In this document: positions 9,104-19,823 of the stretch, one piece after another
How positions within the stretch are numbered: the stretch's first letter is position 1
Layout: every line of letters starts with the position of its first letter
NCBI GenBank assembly: GCA_964394665.1
Contig: CAYMYN010000011.1
Location: 50,301 to 114,300, forward strand
Length of the DNA: 64,000 bases
Direction: 5' to 3'
Source of the DNA: CAYMYN01 sp964394665
GTDB taxonomy: Bacteria; Planctomycetota; UBA1135; GCA-002686595
Notes under the pieces: model-generated
The model's input: the letters and a program-made list of their open reading frames with translations, nothing else
Database searches by the model: none
Told to the model about the DNA's origin: nothing
Position numbers and translations under genes: made by a program

Positions 9104-9573
9104 GCCGGTGCCTCCGGAGTCTGGCCGTAGACGTGGGCCACGCGGCGCGCCAGCTCGCCGCTCGTGATGAGGTCGATCGAGTCGGCGTCCAGGGTGTGCA
9201 CGAGCAGGCGCTCGGGGTCGAGCTCGACCGAGACCGTTCCCGGGGTGAGGGTGATCGAGCAACCCAGCAGGGTCAGGGCGTGGGGCCCGCGCACGCCCGG
9301 CCGCAGCTCGACGAAGCGCGGCTCGATCGGCAGGCCCGGGGTCAGGACCAGGCGCGCCACGTGCAGGTTCGAGCCGATCATCTTCCACGCCAGCCACGGC
9401 GCGTAGGCGAGCCAGCGCAGCACGGGCAGGGGCTCCGGATAGCGCCAGCGCTCGGCCCCCAGGGCGATCGCGATCGCGACCGCGAGCCCCAGGCCCAGGT
9501 GCATGGCGTCGAAGAAGCCCGACAGCAGGGCCCACAGCGCCATCACGAGCAGGATCGTGAGCAGGATGCGCAT
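9100..9573 (-). CDS. mrpE: Na+(K+)/H+ antiporter subunit E (first gene of operon)
   Basis: 157 residues beginning MRILLTILLVMALW, with membrane helices at about 3-20 and 25-42 and a soluble C-terminal domain containing SITLTPGTVSVELD, typical of MrpE. It is the first gene of the run 9573-2142 on the minus strand. A TATAGT box lies 55 bases upstream. Confidence 0.9.
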   Translation of the reverse strand: MRILLTILLVMALWALLSGFFDAMHLGLGLAVAIAIALGAERWRYPEPLPVLRWLAYAPWLAWKMIGSNLHVARLVLTPGLPIEPRFVELRPGVRGPHALTLLGCSITLTPGTVSVELDPERLLVHTLDADSIDLITSGELARRVAHVYGQTPEAPA

Positions 9574-9628
9574 GGCGAAGGTCGGCGCGGTCCCGTGCGG
9601 AGCCCTGCGCCGATCACGAAGGGGCGGC

Positions 9629-9634
9629 ACTATA
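9629..9634 (-). promoter_or_regulatory. Putative -10 box of the Mrp operon
   Basis: Reading minus, CTATAGTG contains TATAGT (5 of 6 to TATAAT), rare in such GC-rich sequence, in the 205-bp gap between mrpE and mazG. Transcription would start near 9622, leaving a leader of about 50 bases. No good -35 hexamer is seen. The remaining gap shows only a GC-rich stretch and a lone TTGACA on the plus strand at 9711. Confidence 0.4.
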
Positions 9635-9766
9635 GCGAGGGGGGTTGGGGGGGGCGAAGGCGAGTCCGCCCGATCCGTTCGCCCGCGTCAGCCTTGCGCA
9701 AGGGGCCGCATTGACAGACGTGTAGGTTGCGCCCGAGCGGCCGCGCGCTCCGCCCGCTCGCCGGGC

Positions 9767-9772
9767 TACCCT
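9767..9772 (+). promoter_or_regulatory. Putative -10 box of mazG
   Basis: TACCCT preceded by GGGC, ending 6 bases before the mazG ATG. If used, the transcript would begin at or next to the start codon, i.e. be leaderless. No -35 is evident. The same kind of box sits just ahead of several other genes in this window. Confidence 0.3.
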
Positions 9773-9778
9773 GTGCCG

Positions 9779-10645
9779 ATGGACACGTCCCCGCCGATCT
9801 CCGCTCGCCTCCCCGAACCCGCCGCCGCCGACGATCCGCGGCTCCTGGCCCTGGCGCGCCTCGTGGGCGTCGTCGATCGGCTGCGCGCGCCGGACGGGTG
9901 TCCGTGGGACCGCAAGCAGACGCTTCCCAGCATGGCTCCGCACGTGCTCGAGGAGGCCCACGAGCTGTGCGACGCGATCGAGGACGGCCACGACTCCGCC
10001 GTCGCCGAGGAGGCGGGGGACGTGTTGATGAACGTGGCCCTGGTGTGCCGCATCGCCGAGGACGGGGGGCGCTTCGACCTCGCCGACGTGGCGGGTGGGG
10101 TGGCCGACAAACTCGTGCGGCGCCACCCGCACGTCTTCGGGGAGGTGCGCGCAGAGGACGCGGAGCAGGCGTTGGCGAGCTGGGAGTCGGCCAAGCGCGA
10201 CGAACGCGCCGAGGCGGGGGAGGCCGGGGGCGGCGCCCTCGCCGGGGTGCCCCGGGGGCTGGCGGCCCTGCAGCGCGCGGCGCGCATCAGCGGGAGAGCC
10301 GCGGCGGCGGGCTTCCGCTGGTCGAGCCCGGCCGGGGCCCTGCGGCAACTGGACGCGGAGCTCGACGAGCTGCGCGCCGTGCTCGATCCGCACCTCGCCG
10401 AGGGCGGAGGCTCGCAGCGCCTCGAGGGCGCGCTCGCCGAACGCGCGGGCGAGGAGCTGGGCGACGTGCTCTTCGCCGCGGCCTGCTTGGGCTCCTACCT
10501 GGGCCTCGATCCGGAGGCCGCCTGCCGCGCCGCGTCCAAGCGCTTCGAGCGTCGCTTCGAGGCCCTCGAGGCGGGCTTGGACCGGCCGCTCTCCGAGGTG
10601 CCCCTGGCGGAGCTCCTGGAGCGCTGGCGAGCGCTCCCCCGCTGA
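9779..10645 (+). CDS. mazG: Nucleoside triphosphate pyrophosphohydrolase MazG
   Basis: 288 residues, close to the two-domain MazG length. Near residue 40 is the CPWDRKQT signature; it is followed by EEAHELCDAIE and EEAGDVLMNV, the acidic metal-binding helices. A second MazG-type helix (EELGDVLFAA) lies near residue 220. The enzyme hydrolyses NTPs to NMP and pyrophosphate and is linked to nucleotide house-cleaning and stringent-response control. ATG at 9779 is chosen because sequence before it is Arg-rich and unconserved. Confidence 0.93.
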   Translation: MDTSPPISARLPEPAAADDPRLLALARLVGVVDRLRAPDGCPWDRKQTLPSMAPHVLEEAHELCDAIEDGHDSAVAEEAGDVLMNVALVCRIAEDGGRFDLADVAGGVADKLVRRHPHVFGEVRAEDAEQALASWESAKRDERAEAGEAGGGALAGVPRGLAALQRAARISGRAAAAGFRWSSPAGALRQLDAELDELRAVLDPHLAEGGGSQRLEGALAERAGEELGDVLFAAACLGSYLGLDPEAACRAASKRFERRFEALEAGLDRPLSEVPLAELLERWRALPR

Positions 10646-10717
10646 CCTCCGGCCGCCGCGCCGGGCCCGATCCCGCGCGCGGGGGCTCCCGGGTCTGGAC
10701 GGGCGCACCTCGGGGGC

Positions 10718-10723
10718 TATACT
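10718..10723 (+). promoter_or_regulatory. -10 box of the tRNA-Asp gene
   Basis: TATACT, 5 of 6 to the -10 consensus, ending 13 bases before the tRNA 5' end. No convincing -35 is present upstream, only CTGGAC at 10695-10700. Confidence 0.5.
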
Positions 10724-10736
10724 CGCCGGCCCGAGC

Positions 10737-10813
10737 GGGGATGTAGCTCAATCGGTTAGAGTGCCGGCCTGTCACGCCGGAGGTTGCGGGTTCAAGTCCC
10801 GTCATCCTCGCCA
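10737..10813 (+). tRNA. tRNA-Asp (anticodon GTC)
   Basis: All cloverleaf arms form: acceptor GGGGATG/CATCCTC (one G-U pair), D arm GCTC/GAGT (ending in a G-U pair), anticodon stem CCGGC/GCCGG with loop CTGTCAC and anticodon GTC at 10771-10773, T arm GCGGG/CCCGT with TTCAAGT. Discriminator G, and the CCA end is encoded (10811-10813). Confidence 0.97.
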
Positions 10814-10900
10814 CCGCTCGACGCCCCTGCGGCGCTCGGTCCAGCCCCGGAGAAACGTCCTCTGGGGCGGCCGGAACCACCCTCGGGCGAGCCTCCAGCA

Positions 10901-10928
10901 GGGCCCCCACGCTTCGGCGCGGGGGCCC
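10901..10928 (+). terminator. Strong GC hairpin with UUCG tetraloop
   Basis: GGGCCCCC (10901-10908), an A-C mismatch, CGC, TTCG loop, GCG, and GGGGGCCC (10921-10928): 11 pairs closed by the very stable C(UUCG)G tetraloop. It lies 87 bases after tRNA-Asp and 95 bases before the RNase D gene. No T-tract follows, so it could be a processing signal rather than an intrinsic terminator. Confidence 0.6.
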
Positions 10929-11022
10929 GCTCTCGTTCCCGCGCCCCCAGGGAGGGCCTCCGTCCCGCGCGCGCGTCCGCGCCGGAGGATCCGCCCGCCC
11001 CGCCGCGCCCCCCCAACAGTCC

Positions 11023-12234
11023 ATGCGCATCGACCTGCCGGCACCGGAACGGATCGGGGACGCCCGCGCGCTGGCGGAGCTCGTCGCGCATCTGCGGGGC
11101 GAGGGCGCGGTCGCGGTCGACACCGAGGCCGACTCCTTCTTCAGCTACCGCGAGAAAGTCTGCCTGGTGCAGATCAGCACCCGCGAGCGCGATTGGCTGA
11201 TCGATCCCCTCGCCGGCCTGGACCTGGCTCCCCTGGGAGAGCTGCTCGCCGACCCGGCGGTGTGCAAGGTCTTCCACGACGGCGAGTACGACGTGTTGTT
11301 GCTCAAGCGCGCCCAGGGGTTCCGCTTCCGCAACCTGTTCGACACCCGCGTCGCCGCCGCGGCGCTGGGCTCGACCAATCCGGGCCTGGCCTCGGTGCTG
11401 CGCGAGCACTTCGGGCTCGAGCTGGACAAGTCGATGCAGCGCTCGAACTGGGGGCAGCGGCCGCTCGACCCCAAGCAGGTGCTCTACGCGCAGCTCGACA
11501 CGCACTTCCTGCTGCCGTTGATGGACGAACAGCAAGCGGCGCTCGAGCGCGCGGGACGCGCCGAGATCGTGGGCGCCGAGTGCGGGCGGCTCGAGCGCCT
11601 GGAACCGCCGGACAACGTCTTCGACGCGGACGAGTGGGTGCGGATCAAGGGCGCTCGCACCCTCGACCCGCGCCAGCGCCGGGCCCTGCGCGAGCTGTTC
11701 GTGGCGCGCGACGATCTCGCGCGACAAGCCGACGTGCCGCCCTTCCGCACGCTCCCCAACCCCACGCTGCTGGAGGTCGCGCGCGCCCTGCCGCGCACGC
11801 CGGGCGAGCTGGCGCGCGTGCCCGGGCTCGCGCCCAGTCAAGCCCGCCGCCACGGACCCGCGTTGCTCGCGGCGCTCGAACGGGCGCGCAACCTCGAGCC
11901 TTTGCACCGATTCCCGCAGCTCGCCTCCAAGGACGGCACGGCGGGCCTCGACGAAGCGGCGCTCGAGCTCTACGAACGATTGAAGAGCTGGCGTCGCGGC
12001 GCCGCCGCGGGCCTGGGCATCGACGCGTCGCTGGTGCTCAACCGGCACGTCCTGGTCGAGATCGTCCGCGTGCGGCCGAGGACCCTCGAGGATCTCTCGG
12101 CGATGGTCGAGCTCGCCGCCTGGCAGCGCCAGCGCTTCGCGGACGAGCTGCTGGCCCTCGTCGGCCGCTTCGAGCGCGACCTGGCCGCCGGCCGCATCGA
12201 GCTGGGCCGCCGCCGCCGGTCCGGGCGGCCCTGA
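11023..12234 (+). CDS. rnd: Ribonuclease D
   Basis: 403 residues. The DEDDy 3'-5' exonuclease domain occupies about 1-210: Exo I with D33 and E35 (VDTEAD), Exo II in HDGEYDV (D86, D90), Exo III Y155-xxx-D159 (YAQLD). Two HRDC-type helical domains follow (about 211-290 and 310-385). Substrates in the family are tRNA precursors and other structured RNAs, which fits its position between two tRNA genes, though that may be chance. Confidence 0.94.
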   Translation: MRIDLPAPERIGDARALAELVAHLRGEGAVAVDTEADSFFSYREKVCLVQISTRERDWLIDPLAGLDLAPLGELLADPAVCKVFHDGEYDVLLLKRAQGFRFRNLFDTRVAAAALGSTNPGLASVLREHFGLELDKSMQRSNWGQRPLDPKQVLYAQLDTHFLLPLMDEQQAALERAGRAEIVGAECGRLERLEPPDNVFDADEWVRIKGARTLDPRQRRALRELFVARDDLARQADVPPFRTLPNPTLLEVARALPRTPGELARVPGLAPSQARRHGPALLAALERARNLEPLHRFPQLASKDGTAGLDEAALELYERLKSWRRGAAAGLGIDASLVLNRHVLVEIVRVRPRTLEDLSAMVELAAWQRQRFADELLALVGRFERDLAAGRIELGRRRRSGRP

Positions 12235-12267
12235 GCCGGCCCGAAACAGGGGGCCCGGCGGTGGGGA

Positions 12268-12343
12268 TGGTGGAGGCGAGGGGAGTCGAACCCCTGACCT
12301 TCGCATTGCGAACGCGACGCTCTACCAACTGAGCTACGCCCCC
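12268..12343 (-). tRNA. tRNA-Ala (anticodon CGC)
   Basis: On the minus strand: acceptor GGGGGCG/CGCCTCC, D arm GCTC/GAGC, anticodon stem TCGCG/TGCGA with loop TTCGCAA (anticodon CGC at 12310-12308), T arm AGGGG/CCCCT, discriminator A and encoded CCA at 12270-12268. It reads codon GCG, heavily used here. Confidence 0.96.
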
Positions 12344-12358
12344 AACAATCGGGCGGGG

Positions 12359-12387
12359 AGTCTAGTGCTCCGGCCGCCCGCTGGGAA
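12359..12387 (-). promoter_or_regulatory. Promoter of tRNA-Ala
   Basis: Minus strand TTCCCA (12387-12382) and TAGACT (12364-12359) separated by 17 bp, the -10 ending 15 bases before the tRNA 5' end. Both hexamers match the consensus at 4 of 6 positions. Confidence 0.5.
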
Positions 12388-12445
12388 GCGTCGAGCGCGC
12401 CTCCTCACGCCGCCCAGGCCGACCCGTACCGCGCCCACTTCCGCG

Positions 12446-15400
12446 ATGATCCCTCTCCCGAACTCGCCCCGCCCCCCTCGGGCCCCAGCCCGGACGCTGA
12501 TCCGAGCGCTGGCCCGGGGGCTGGCCGTCCTGGCCGGGGCCCTGCCGGCCGCGGCGCAGTGGGAGGACGTGGAGCTCCCGCGCGGGTTTCGCCTCGAGCT
12601 CGCCAGCGGGCGGGTGGCCAACCAGCTCCCGCCGGAGGCGCCCCAGCTCGTCTACCGCGCCGGCCGTCTCGAGAGCGCTTCCGCGCTCTACCGCTTGCCG
12701 CCCTTCGGCGCCGAGCCCCGCCCGCGCATCGAACGCGGCGTCGGCGAGGCGGTTGCCGGCCTCGAGGCGCGGCCCGGGGCCGAGCTGATCTACGACCTCG
12801 GGGCCCAGGGCTGGGGCTACCTGCGGGTCCTGTCCGCGGGCGCCGATCGGGTGCGGCTCGAGCGGGTGCACTCGGGGGCCGGGGTGCGCTCCCTCGCGCG
12901 CCAACCCCTGGCCCTGGCCGTGCGTCCGGGGGAGGGCGGCCTGGCGCTCTCCTGGCGCGAGGCCGGAGCCGGGGCCGGCCGCTACCAGGTCGAGCGTCGT
13001 TTCCTGGCCCGTGGGCCCGACGAGCCCGACGGCGGCTGGGAGATCCTGGCGCAGGTGCAGGGCCAGGCCTGGCTCGACGAACGCGCCAGCTCGACCCGCG
13101 TGGCCGAGTACCGGGTGCACGCGCTCGAGGACGGCGCGGCGGCCTTCGGCGCCCGCGCCCGCGGCGTGCTGCACCTGTTCGGCTCCGAGCGGGCGGTGCC
13201 CGTGGCGCGCGGCATGGACCTCTCGCTGCTGACCCTGCGCGAGGACCTGGGGCGGGTCGACGTGCGCATCCAACATGCGAACGAGAGCCTGGTGCAGCTC
13301 GCCCCCGGACCGGGCGTGCTCCTGCGCAACCTCGCGCCGGCCGAGGAGGACGCCTGGCGCCTGCCCGACGCGACGGCCCCCGACTGGAGCTCGGCCGCGG
13401 TCTTCGCGGGCCCCGGTCGCGGCCTGGCGGCCCACCTTCCGGAGGGCATCTACGTGCGCCTGCGGGTCGAGGTCGGGCCCGGGGGCGAGCCGCGCCTCTC
13501 GCGCCAGATCGACCTCGCGGGGGGCCGCATGTTCCCGCCACCGCCGCCGCGCGCGCGGGCGGCCTGGGATGCGGACGCCGGCCTGGTCCTGCGCCTCGAC
13601 TCGGCGCCCGATCCGCCCGACCTGGGCCTGCCCCGGCCCGAGCTGGTGGTCGAGGTCGAGGAGGAGTTCGAGTCGGGCCCCTGGCGCGTGCTGGCCGGCC
13701 AACCGGCGGCGCGCGAGCTGGCGCTCGGCCACCTCCTGCCCGCGGGCCTGGCGCGGCTGCGCCTGCGCTACCGCCTGGTGGGGGGCGAGCTGTCCCTGCC
13801 GAGCCTGCCGACCTCGGTGCTCGTGGGCGACGACGGCGGTGCCGGCGCGGAGGAGTTGCTCGAGCGCGCCCTGGTCGAGCTCACCAGCCCCGACTACGCC
13901 AGCCGGCGCCGCGCCCAGGGGACCCTCGAGGTGTTGGGCAGCCGGGTCGCGCCGCGCCTGCGCGAGTTGCTCGCGGCCGAGGATCCGCAGCTCGCCGCCG
14001 CCGCGCGCGAGCTGCTCGGCCGCGTGGGCGCCGATCCGACCCGGGACGCGCAGGCCGGCGCGCCCCTCGCGCCCCTGATCCTGCGCGCCGAGGCCGAGGC
14101 CCGCGGTCTGTTCGAGACGCCCCCCGAGGGCTGGTACGAGCCCAGCCCCGCGCGCCGCGCCCTGGCGGTGTTGCGCCACCTCGCCGGCCGCCCGGCGAGC
14201 CACCTCGAGTCCTGGCGCGAGCTCTCCGCCGGCGCCGATCCCGATCCCCGCGTGCGGCGCCTGGCGAGCCTCGCGCCGACGCTCACGCCCCTGCCCGAAC
14301 CGGCCGACTGGGTCGAGCGCCTGCTGCGCGCCGGGCCCGATCCCCTGGCCCGCGGGAGCGCCCTCGAGGGCGCGGCCCAGGACGATCCGCGCGAAGCGGC
14401 GCGGGCCCTGGCGGCCACGATCGATTGGAGCGACCCGTGGGCCAGCCTGGTGCGCCTGGGACTCGTGCACGAGCTCGGCGGCGCGCTCGGAAGTCCCCGC
14501 GAGGCGGCCGCCCTGCAGCACGCGCGCCTGGGCTTCGGGCTGCTCCAGCGCCACCGCACCGACCCCCAACCGGCCTTCCTCGAGGCGGCTCGGCGCCTGG
14601 TCGAGGACCCCGCCGCGCGCCTGGCGGCCGTGCGCGGGCTCGCCGATCGGACGCTCGCCGCGGCGGAGGGCGAGCGGACGGTGCGCGAGCTCCCCGCGGC
14701 CGACGGCGAAGCCCTGATGGCGCTGCTCGAGGAGCTCGGCTCGGGCGAGGTCGACCTCGACCTGATCCTGCCCGCCGGCGTCTACGAGCCCGGGCCGGGG
14801 GGCGCGATGCTGCGCACCGGCGCCCGGGGCCTGCGCCTGGTTGCGCGGGGCGAGGTCGTCCTGCGCTACTCGATGTACGTCGCGCCGGAGGGCGAAGTCG
14901 TCCTGCAGGGCGTGTGGCTCGCGCCGCCCAGCGGCATCGCCCTCAACCTCGTGCGCAGCTCGGCCGCGTTGATCGACTGCACGGTCGTGCCGGCGCAGCT
15001 CGGCGTGCAGCTCTCCGACGGCTTCCTGACCCTGCTGCGCAGCGAGGTCGCGCGCGAGGGCGCGGCCACGACCACCGCCGGCATCCGCGCCGGGGGCGAG
15101 AGCCTGGTGCTCCTGCGCGACTCCCTGGTCGACGCCGGCGGCGCGGCCTTGGGCGGGGCGCGCCTGGCGCTGGTCGAACGCAGCGTGTTGCTGGCGGGGG
15201 GCGCGCCGGCACTCTCCGCGGCGCGGGACGGGGAGGCCTGGGTGCTCGACTCGTTGCTCGCCGGGGGCTCGACCGCGGTCAGCGGGTTCGCATCGGGGCT
15301 GCTCGAGGGCGGTCTGCTCGCGGCCGAGGGCCCGGTGGCGACCCAGCTCGGTGACGGGGTGCTGGCCTGCCCCGAGCACCTGCTCCTGCAAGGCGAGCCG

Positions 15401-15451
15401 GGCGCGCTCGGCGAGCGCCCGACCCGCGTCGGGTGCCCGGTCGGACGCTGA
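12446..15451 (+). CDS. Large exported protein with HEAT-like and right-handed beta-helix regions
   Basis: 1001 residues; function unknown. Start ATG at 12446 gives a signal peptide (RTLIRALARGLAVLAGALPAAA, cleavage near residue 37); the longer frame adds Arg/Pro-rich sequence. Residues about 150-440 look like fibronectin-type beta domains. Around 475-520 there is a HEAT-like pair (RRRAQGTLEVLGSRVAPRL, AAAARELLGRVG), followed by more helical repeats to about 770. The last 200 residues read as successive short strands (EGEVVLQGVWLA, RSSAALIDCTVV, GDGVLACPEHLL), typical of pectate-lyase-like parallel beta-helices. It stands alone, diverging from tRNA-Ala and followed by aconitase. Confidence 0.7.
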   Translation: MIPLPNSPRPPRAPARTLIRALARGLAVLAGALPAAAQWEDVELPRGFRLELASGRVANQLPPEAPQLVYRAGRLESASALYRLPPFGAEPRPRIERGVGEAVAGLEARPGAELIYDLGAQGWGYLRVLSAGADRVRLERVHSGAGVRSLARQPLALAVRPGEGGLALSWREAGAGAGRYQVERRFLARGPDEPDGGWEILAQVQGQAWLDERASSTRVAEYRVHALEDGAAAFGARARGVLHLFGSERAVPVARGMDLSLLTLREDLGRVDVRIQHANESLVQLAPGPGVLLRNLAPAEEDAWRLPDATAPDWSSAAVFAGPGRGLAAHLPEGIYVRLRVEVGPGGEPRLSRQIDLAGGRMFPPPPPRARAAWDADAGLVLRLDSAPDPPDLGLPRPELVVEVEEEFESGPWRVLAGQPAARELALGHLLPAGLARLRLRYRLVGGELSLPSLPTSVLVGDDGGAGAEELLERALVELTSPDYASRRRAQGTLEVLGSRVAPRLRELLAAEDPQLAAAARELLGRVGADPTRDAQAGAPLAPLILRAEAEARGLFETPPEGWYEPSPARRALAVLRHLAGRPASHLESWRELSAGADPDPRVRRLASLAPTLTPLPEPADWVERLLRAGPDPLARGSALEGAAQDDPREAARALAATIDWSDPWASLVRLGLVHELGGALGSPREAAALQHARLGFGLLQRHRTDPQPAFLEAARRLVEDPAARLAAVRGLADRTLAAAEGERTVRELPAADGEALMALLEELGSGEVDLDLILPAGVYEPGPGGAMLRTGARGLRLVARGEVVLRYSMYVAPEGEVVLQGVWLAPPSGIALNLVRSSAALIDCTVVPAQLGVQLSDGFLTLLRSEVAREGAATTTAGIRAGGESLVLLRDSLVDAGGAALGGARLALVERSVLLAGGAPALSAARDGEAWVLDSLLAGGSTAVSGFASGLLEGGLLAAEGPVATQLGDGVLACPEHLLLQGEPGALGERPTRVGCPVGR

Positions 15452-15482
15452 TCCGCGGGGCGAGCTTCGGGCCCGCGAGGGG

Positions 15483-15488
15483 TATCCT
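15483..15488 (+). promoter_or_regulatory. Putative -10 box of acnA
   Basis: TATCCT within GGGGTATCCTG, 28 bases before the aconitase ATG. It matches the consensus at 4 of 6 positions; no clear -35 is seen in the short gap after the upstream stop at 15451. Confidence 0.35.
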
Positions 15489-15516
15489 GTCGGCCCCCGA
15501 AGCTCCCGAGCCCACC

Positions 15517-18207
<2,691 letters not shown>

Positions 18208-18338
18208 GCGGTCGGCGCGCGGGGCGGGGTCTGATTTTCTCCCGCTGGACCTGCAACCGGGTGCAACCCTGCGCGGTCCTGGGGATAGACCGCGTTCCCC
18301 GGGGGAGGGGCGCGGACCGAGGAGGACTCTGAACACGC

Positions 18339-19823
18339 ATGCGAATCTGGCTCGTCACGACGCTGCTCCTGCTCGCGGGGGTGGTCCACGCTCCGGGCGT
18401 CCGCGCGGCGCAGGGGGACGCCGACGCGCAGACCCGCGAGCGGCGGGCCGCGCTCGAGGCCTTCGAGCGCGACCTGCGCCAGGCGCGGGCGGACTACGTC
18501 GCGGGCCTCGTCGAGCACGCCGCCTGGTGTCAGGCCCAGCAGCTCTTCGGACGGCGCCACGAGGTCCTGCGCGCGGTCCTCGCGCTCGAGCCCGATCACG
18601 CGGACGCGCGCCGCGAGCTGGGCTACCGCCGCGCGAAGGACGGTTCGTGGGCCGAGCCGCGGGCGGCCCGTGCGCCCAAGGACCACGACCCCGAGGCCTT
18701 GCGCGCGGAACCGGGCCGGCGCGCCGCGCTCGGCGTCGCCCTGCGCGAACGGGTGCTGGGCTTGGTCGATGGGTGCGGGGACCTCTTGGACGCCGCGCGC
18801 CGGCGCGCGGCCTACGAAGGCGTGCTCGAGCTCGTTCCCGACGATCCGCTCCTGCGCGGTCGCTTGGGCGAGACCTTCGACCGCGACCGCTGGGTGCTCG
18901 TCGAGACGGCGCGTGGGCGCGAGAGCCGCGCTCGCCTGCGGGGCCTCGTGCGCCGGCTCCTGGGCGAGGCCGAGGCCGGCGTGGCCCCGACCACCGTGTC
19001 GCCCCGGGAAGAGGCCTTCGCACTCGAGTTCGTCGGCGCCTGGCAATCGGGCGAGGTGCGGGTGGTCGCGACGACGGGCGAGGCCGAAGCCCGACGGGTG
19101 GCGGCGGCGCTGGCCGCCGCCCGTCCACTGGTCGGCGAACTCCTGGCGCTCGAGGCGCGGCTCCAACCCGGGGCCGGCGTGTTCCTGCTGCGCTCGCCGG
19201 CCGAGGGGCGCACCTGGCTCGAGCGCCATCCGGCCCTCGACGGCGCCCAGCGCGCCTACATGGCGCAGCTCGAGGGCGGCGCCGTCGGGGGCACGGGCGA
19301 CTTCGCGTACTGGGCGGACGACGTGCGCCGGCGCGTGGACGGGACGGTGCGCCTGGGGTTGGCGTGGTTGTTCGCCGGTGGCGCGGGCATCGGCCTGCAG
19401 CACGGGATGCTCAGCGAGGGCCTGGGGCTCTACCTGACCCGCGAGTTGGTCGGCACACGCCTGACCTGGTTCGTGCAACCCTCCAAGTACGAACGTCAGG
19501 AAGAGGACCGGCGCCTGCGCGGAATGCTCCTCGACCCGGCGGTCAACTGGATGGACGAGGCCCACAAGCTGCTCGCCCAGCCGGCCAGCCCCAAGCTGCA
19601 GTTCCTGATCGGGAAACCGGTCAACCAGATGTCGACCGAGGACCTGCTGGTCTCCTACGTGGCAGCGGCCTACCTGCTCGAGGGCTGGCCCGCCCAGACG
19701 CCCGCCCTGGTGAAGGCGATCGGGGCCGGCGCGAACCCGCAGCAGGCTTTCGAGGAGCACCTGGGGTATGCGCTCGACGAACTCGACGCGCGCATGCGCC
19801 GCTGGCTCGGAGAACGACGATGA
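18339..19823 (+). CDS. Exported protein with a degenerate metallopeptidase-like domain
   Basis: 494 residues with a signal peptide (LVTTLLLLAGVVHAPGVRA). Residues 30-210 are helical and TPR-like. The C-terminal 280 residues look like the gluzincin (DUF1570/peptidase MA) fold: the ML-SEG (358-361) followed by LGLYL matches the WLSEG-AEYL motif that carries the third zinc ligand. Where the HExxH helix should be, however, the sequence is DGTVR (334-338), with no ligand left. I infer a catalytically dead relative. The gene overlaps the next by 4 bp (ATGA) and the two probably act together. Confidence 0.65.
   Translation: MRIWLVTTLLLLAGVVHAPGVRAAQGDADAQTRERRAALEAFERDLRQARADYVAGLVEHAAWCQAQQLFGRRHEVLRAVLALEPDHADARRELGYRRAKDGSWAEPRAARAPKDHDPEALRAEPGRRAALGVALRERVLGLVDGCGDLLDAARRRAAYEGVLELVPDDPLLRGRLGETFDRDRWVLVETARGRESRARLRGLVRRLLGEAEAGVAPTTVSPREEAFALEFVGAWQSGEVRVVATTGEAEARRVAAALAAARPLVGELLALEARLQPGAGVFLLRSPAEGRTWLERHPALDGAQRAYMAQLEGGAVGGTGDFAYWADDVRRRVDGTVRLGLAWLFAGGAGIGLQHGMLSEGLGLYLTRELVGTRLTWFVQPSKYERQEEDRRLRGMLLDPAVNWMDEAHKLLAQPASPKLQFLIGKPVNQMSTEDLLVSYVAAAYLLEGWPAQTPALVKAIGAGANPQQAFEEHLGYALDELDARMRRWLGERR

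Noticed and set aside
9711..9716. Perfect TTGACA as a -35 for mazG
   Set aside because: No -10 at 16-18 bp (the place reads GCCCGA); the TACCCT box lies 50 bp away, so the hexamer is probably chance.
18252..18267. Repeated TGCAACC after acnA as an iron-responsive or regulator-binding element
   Set aside because: Two short copies without symmetry, and no known motif matched.
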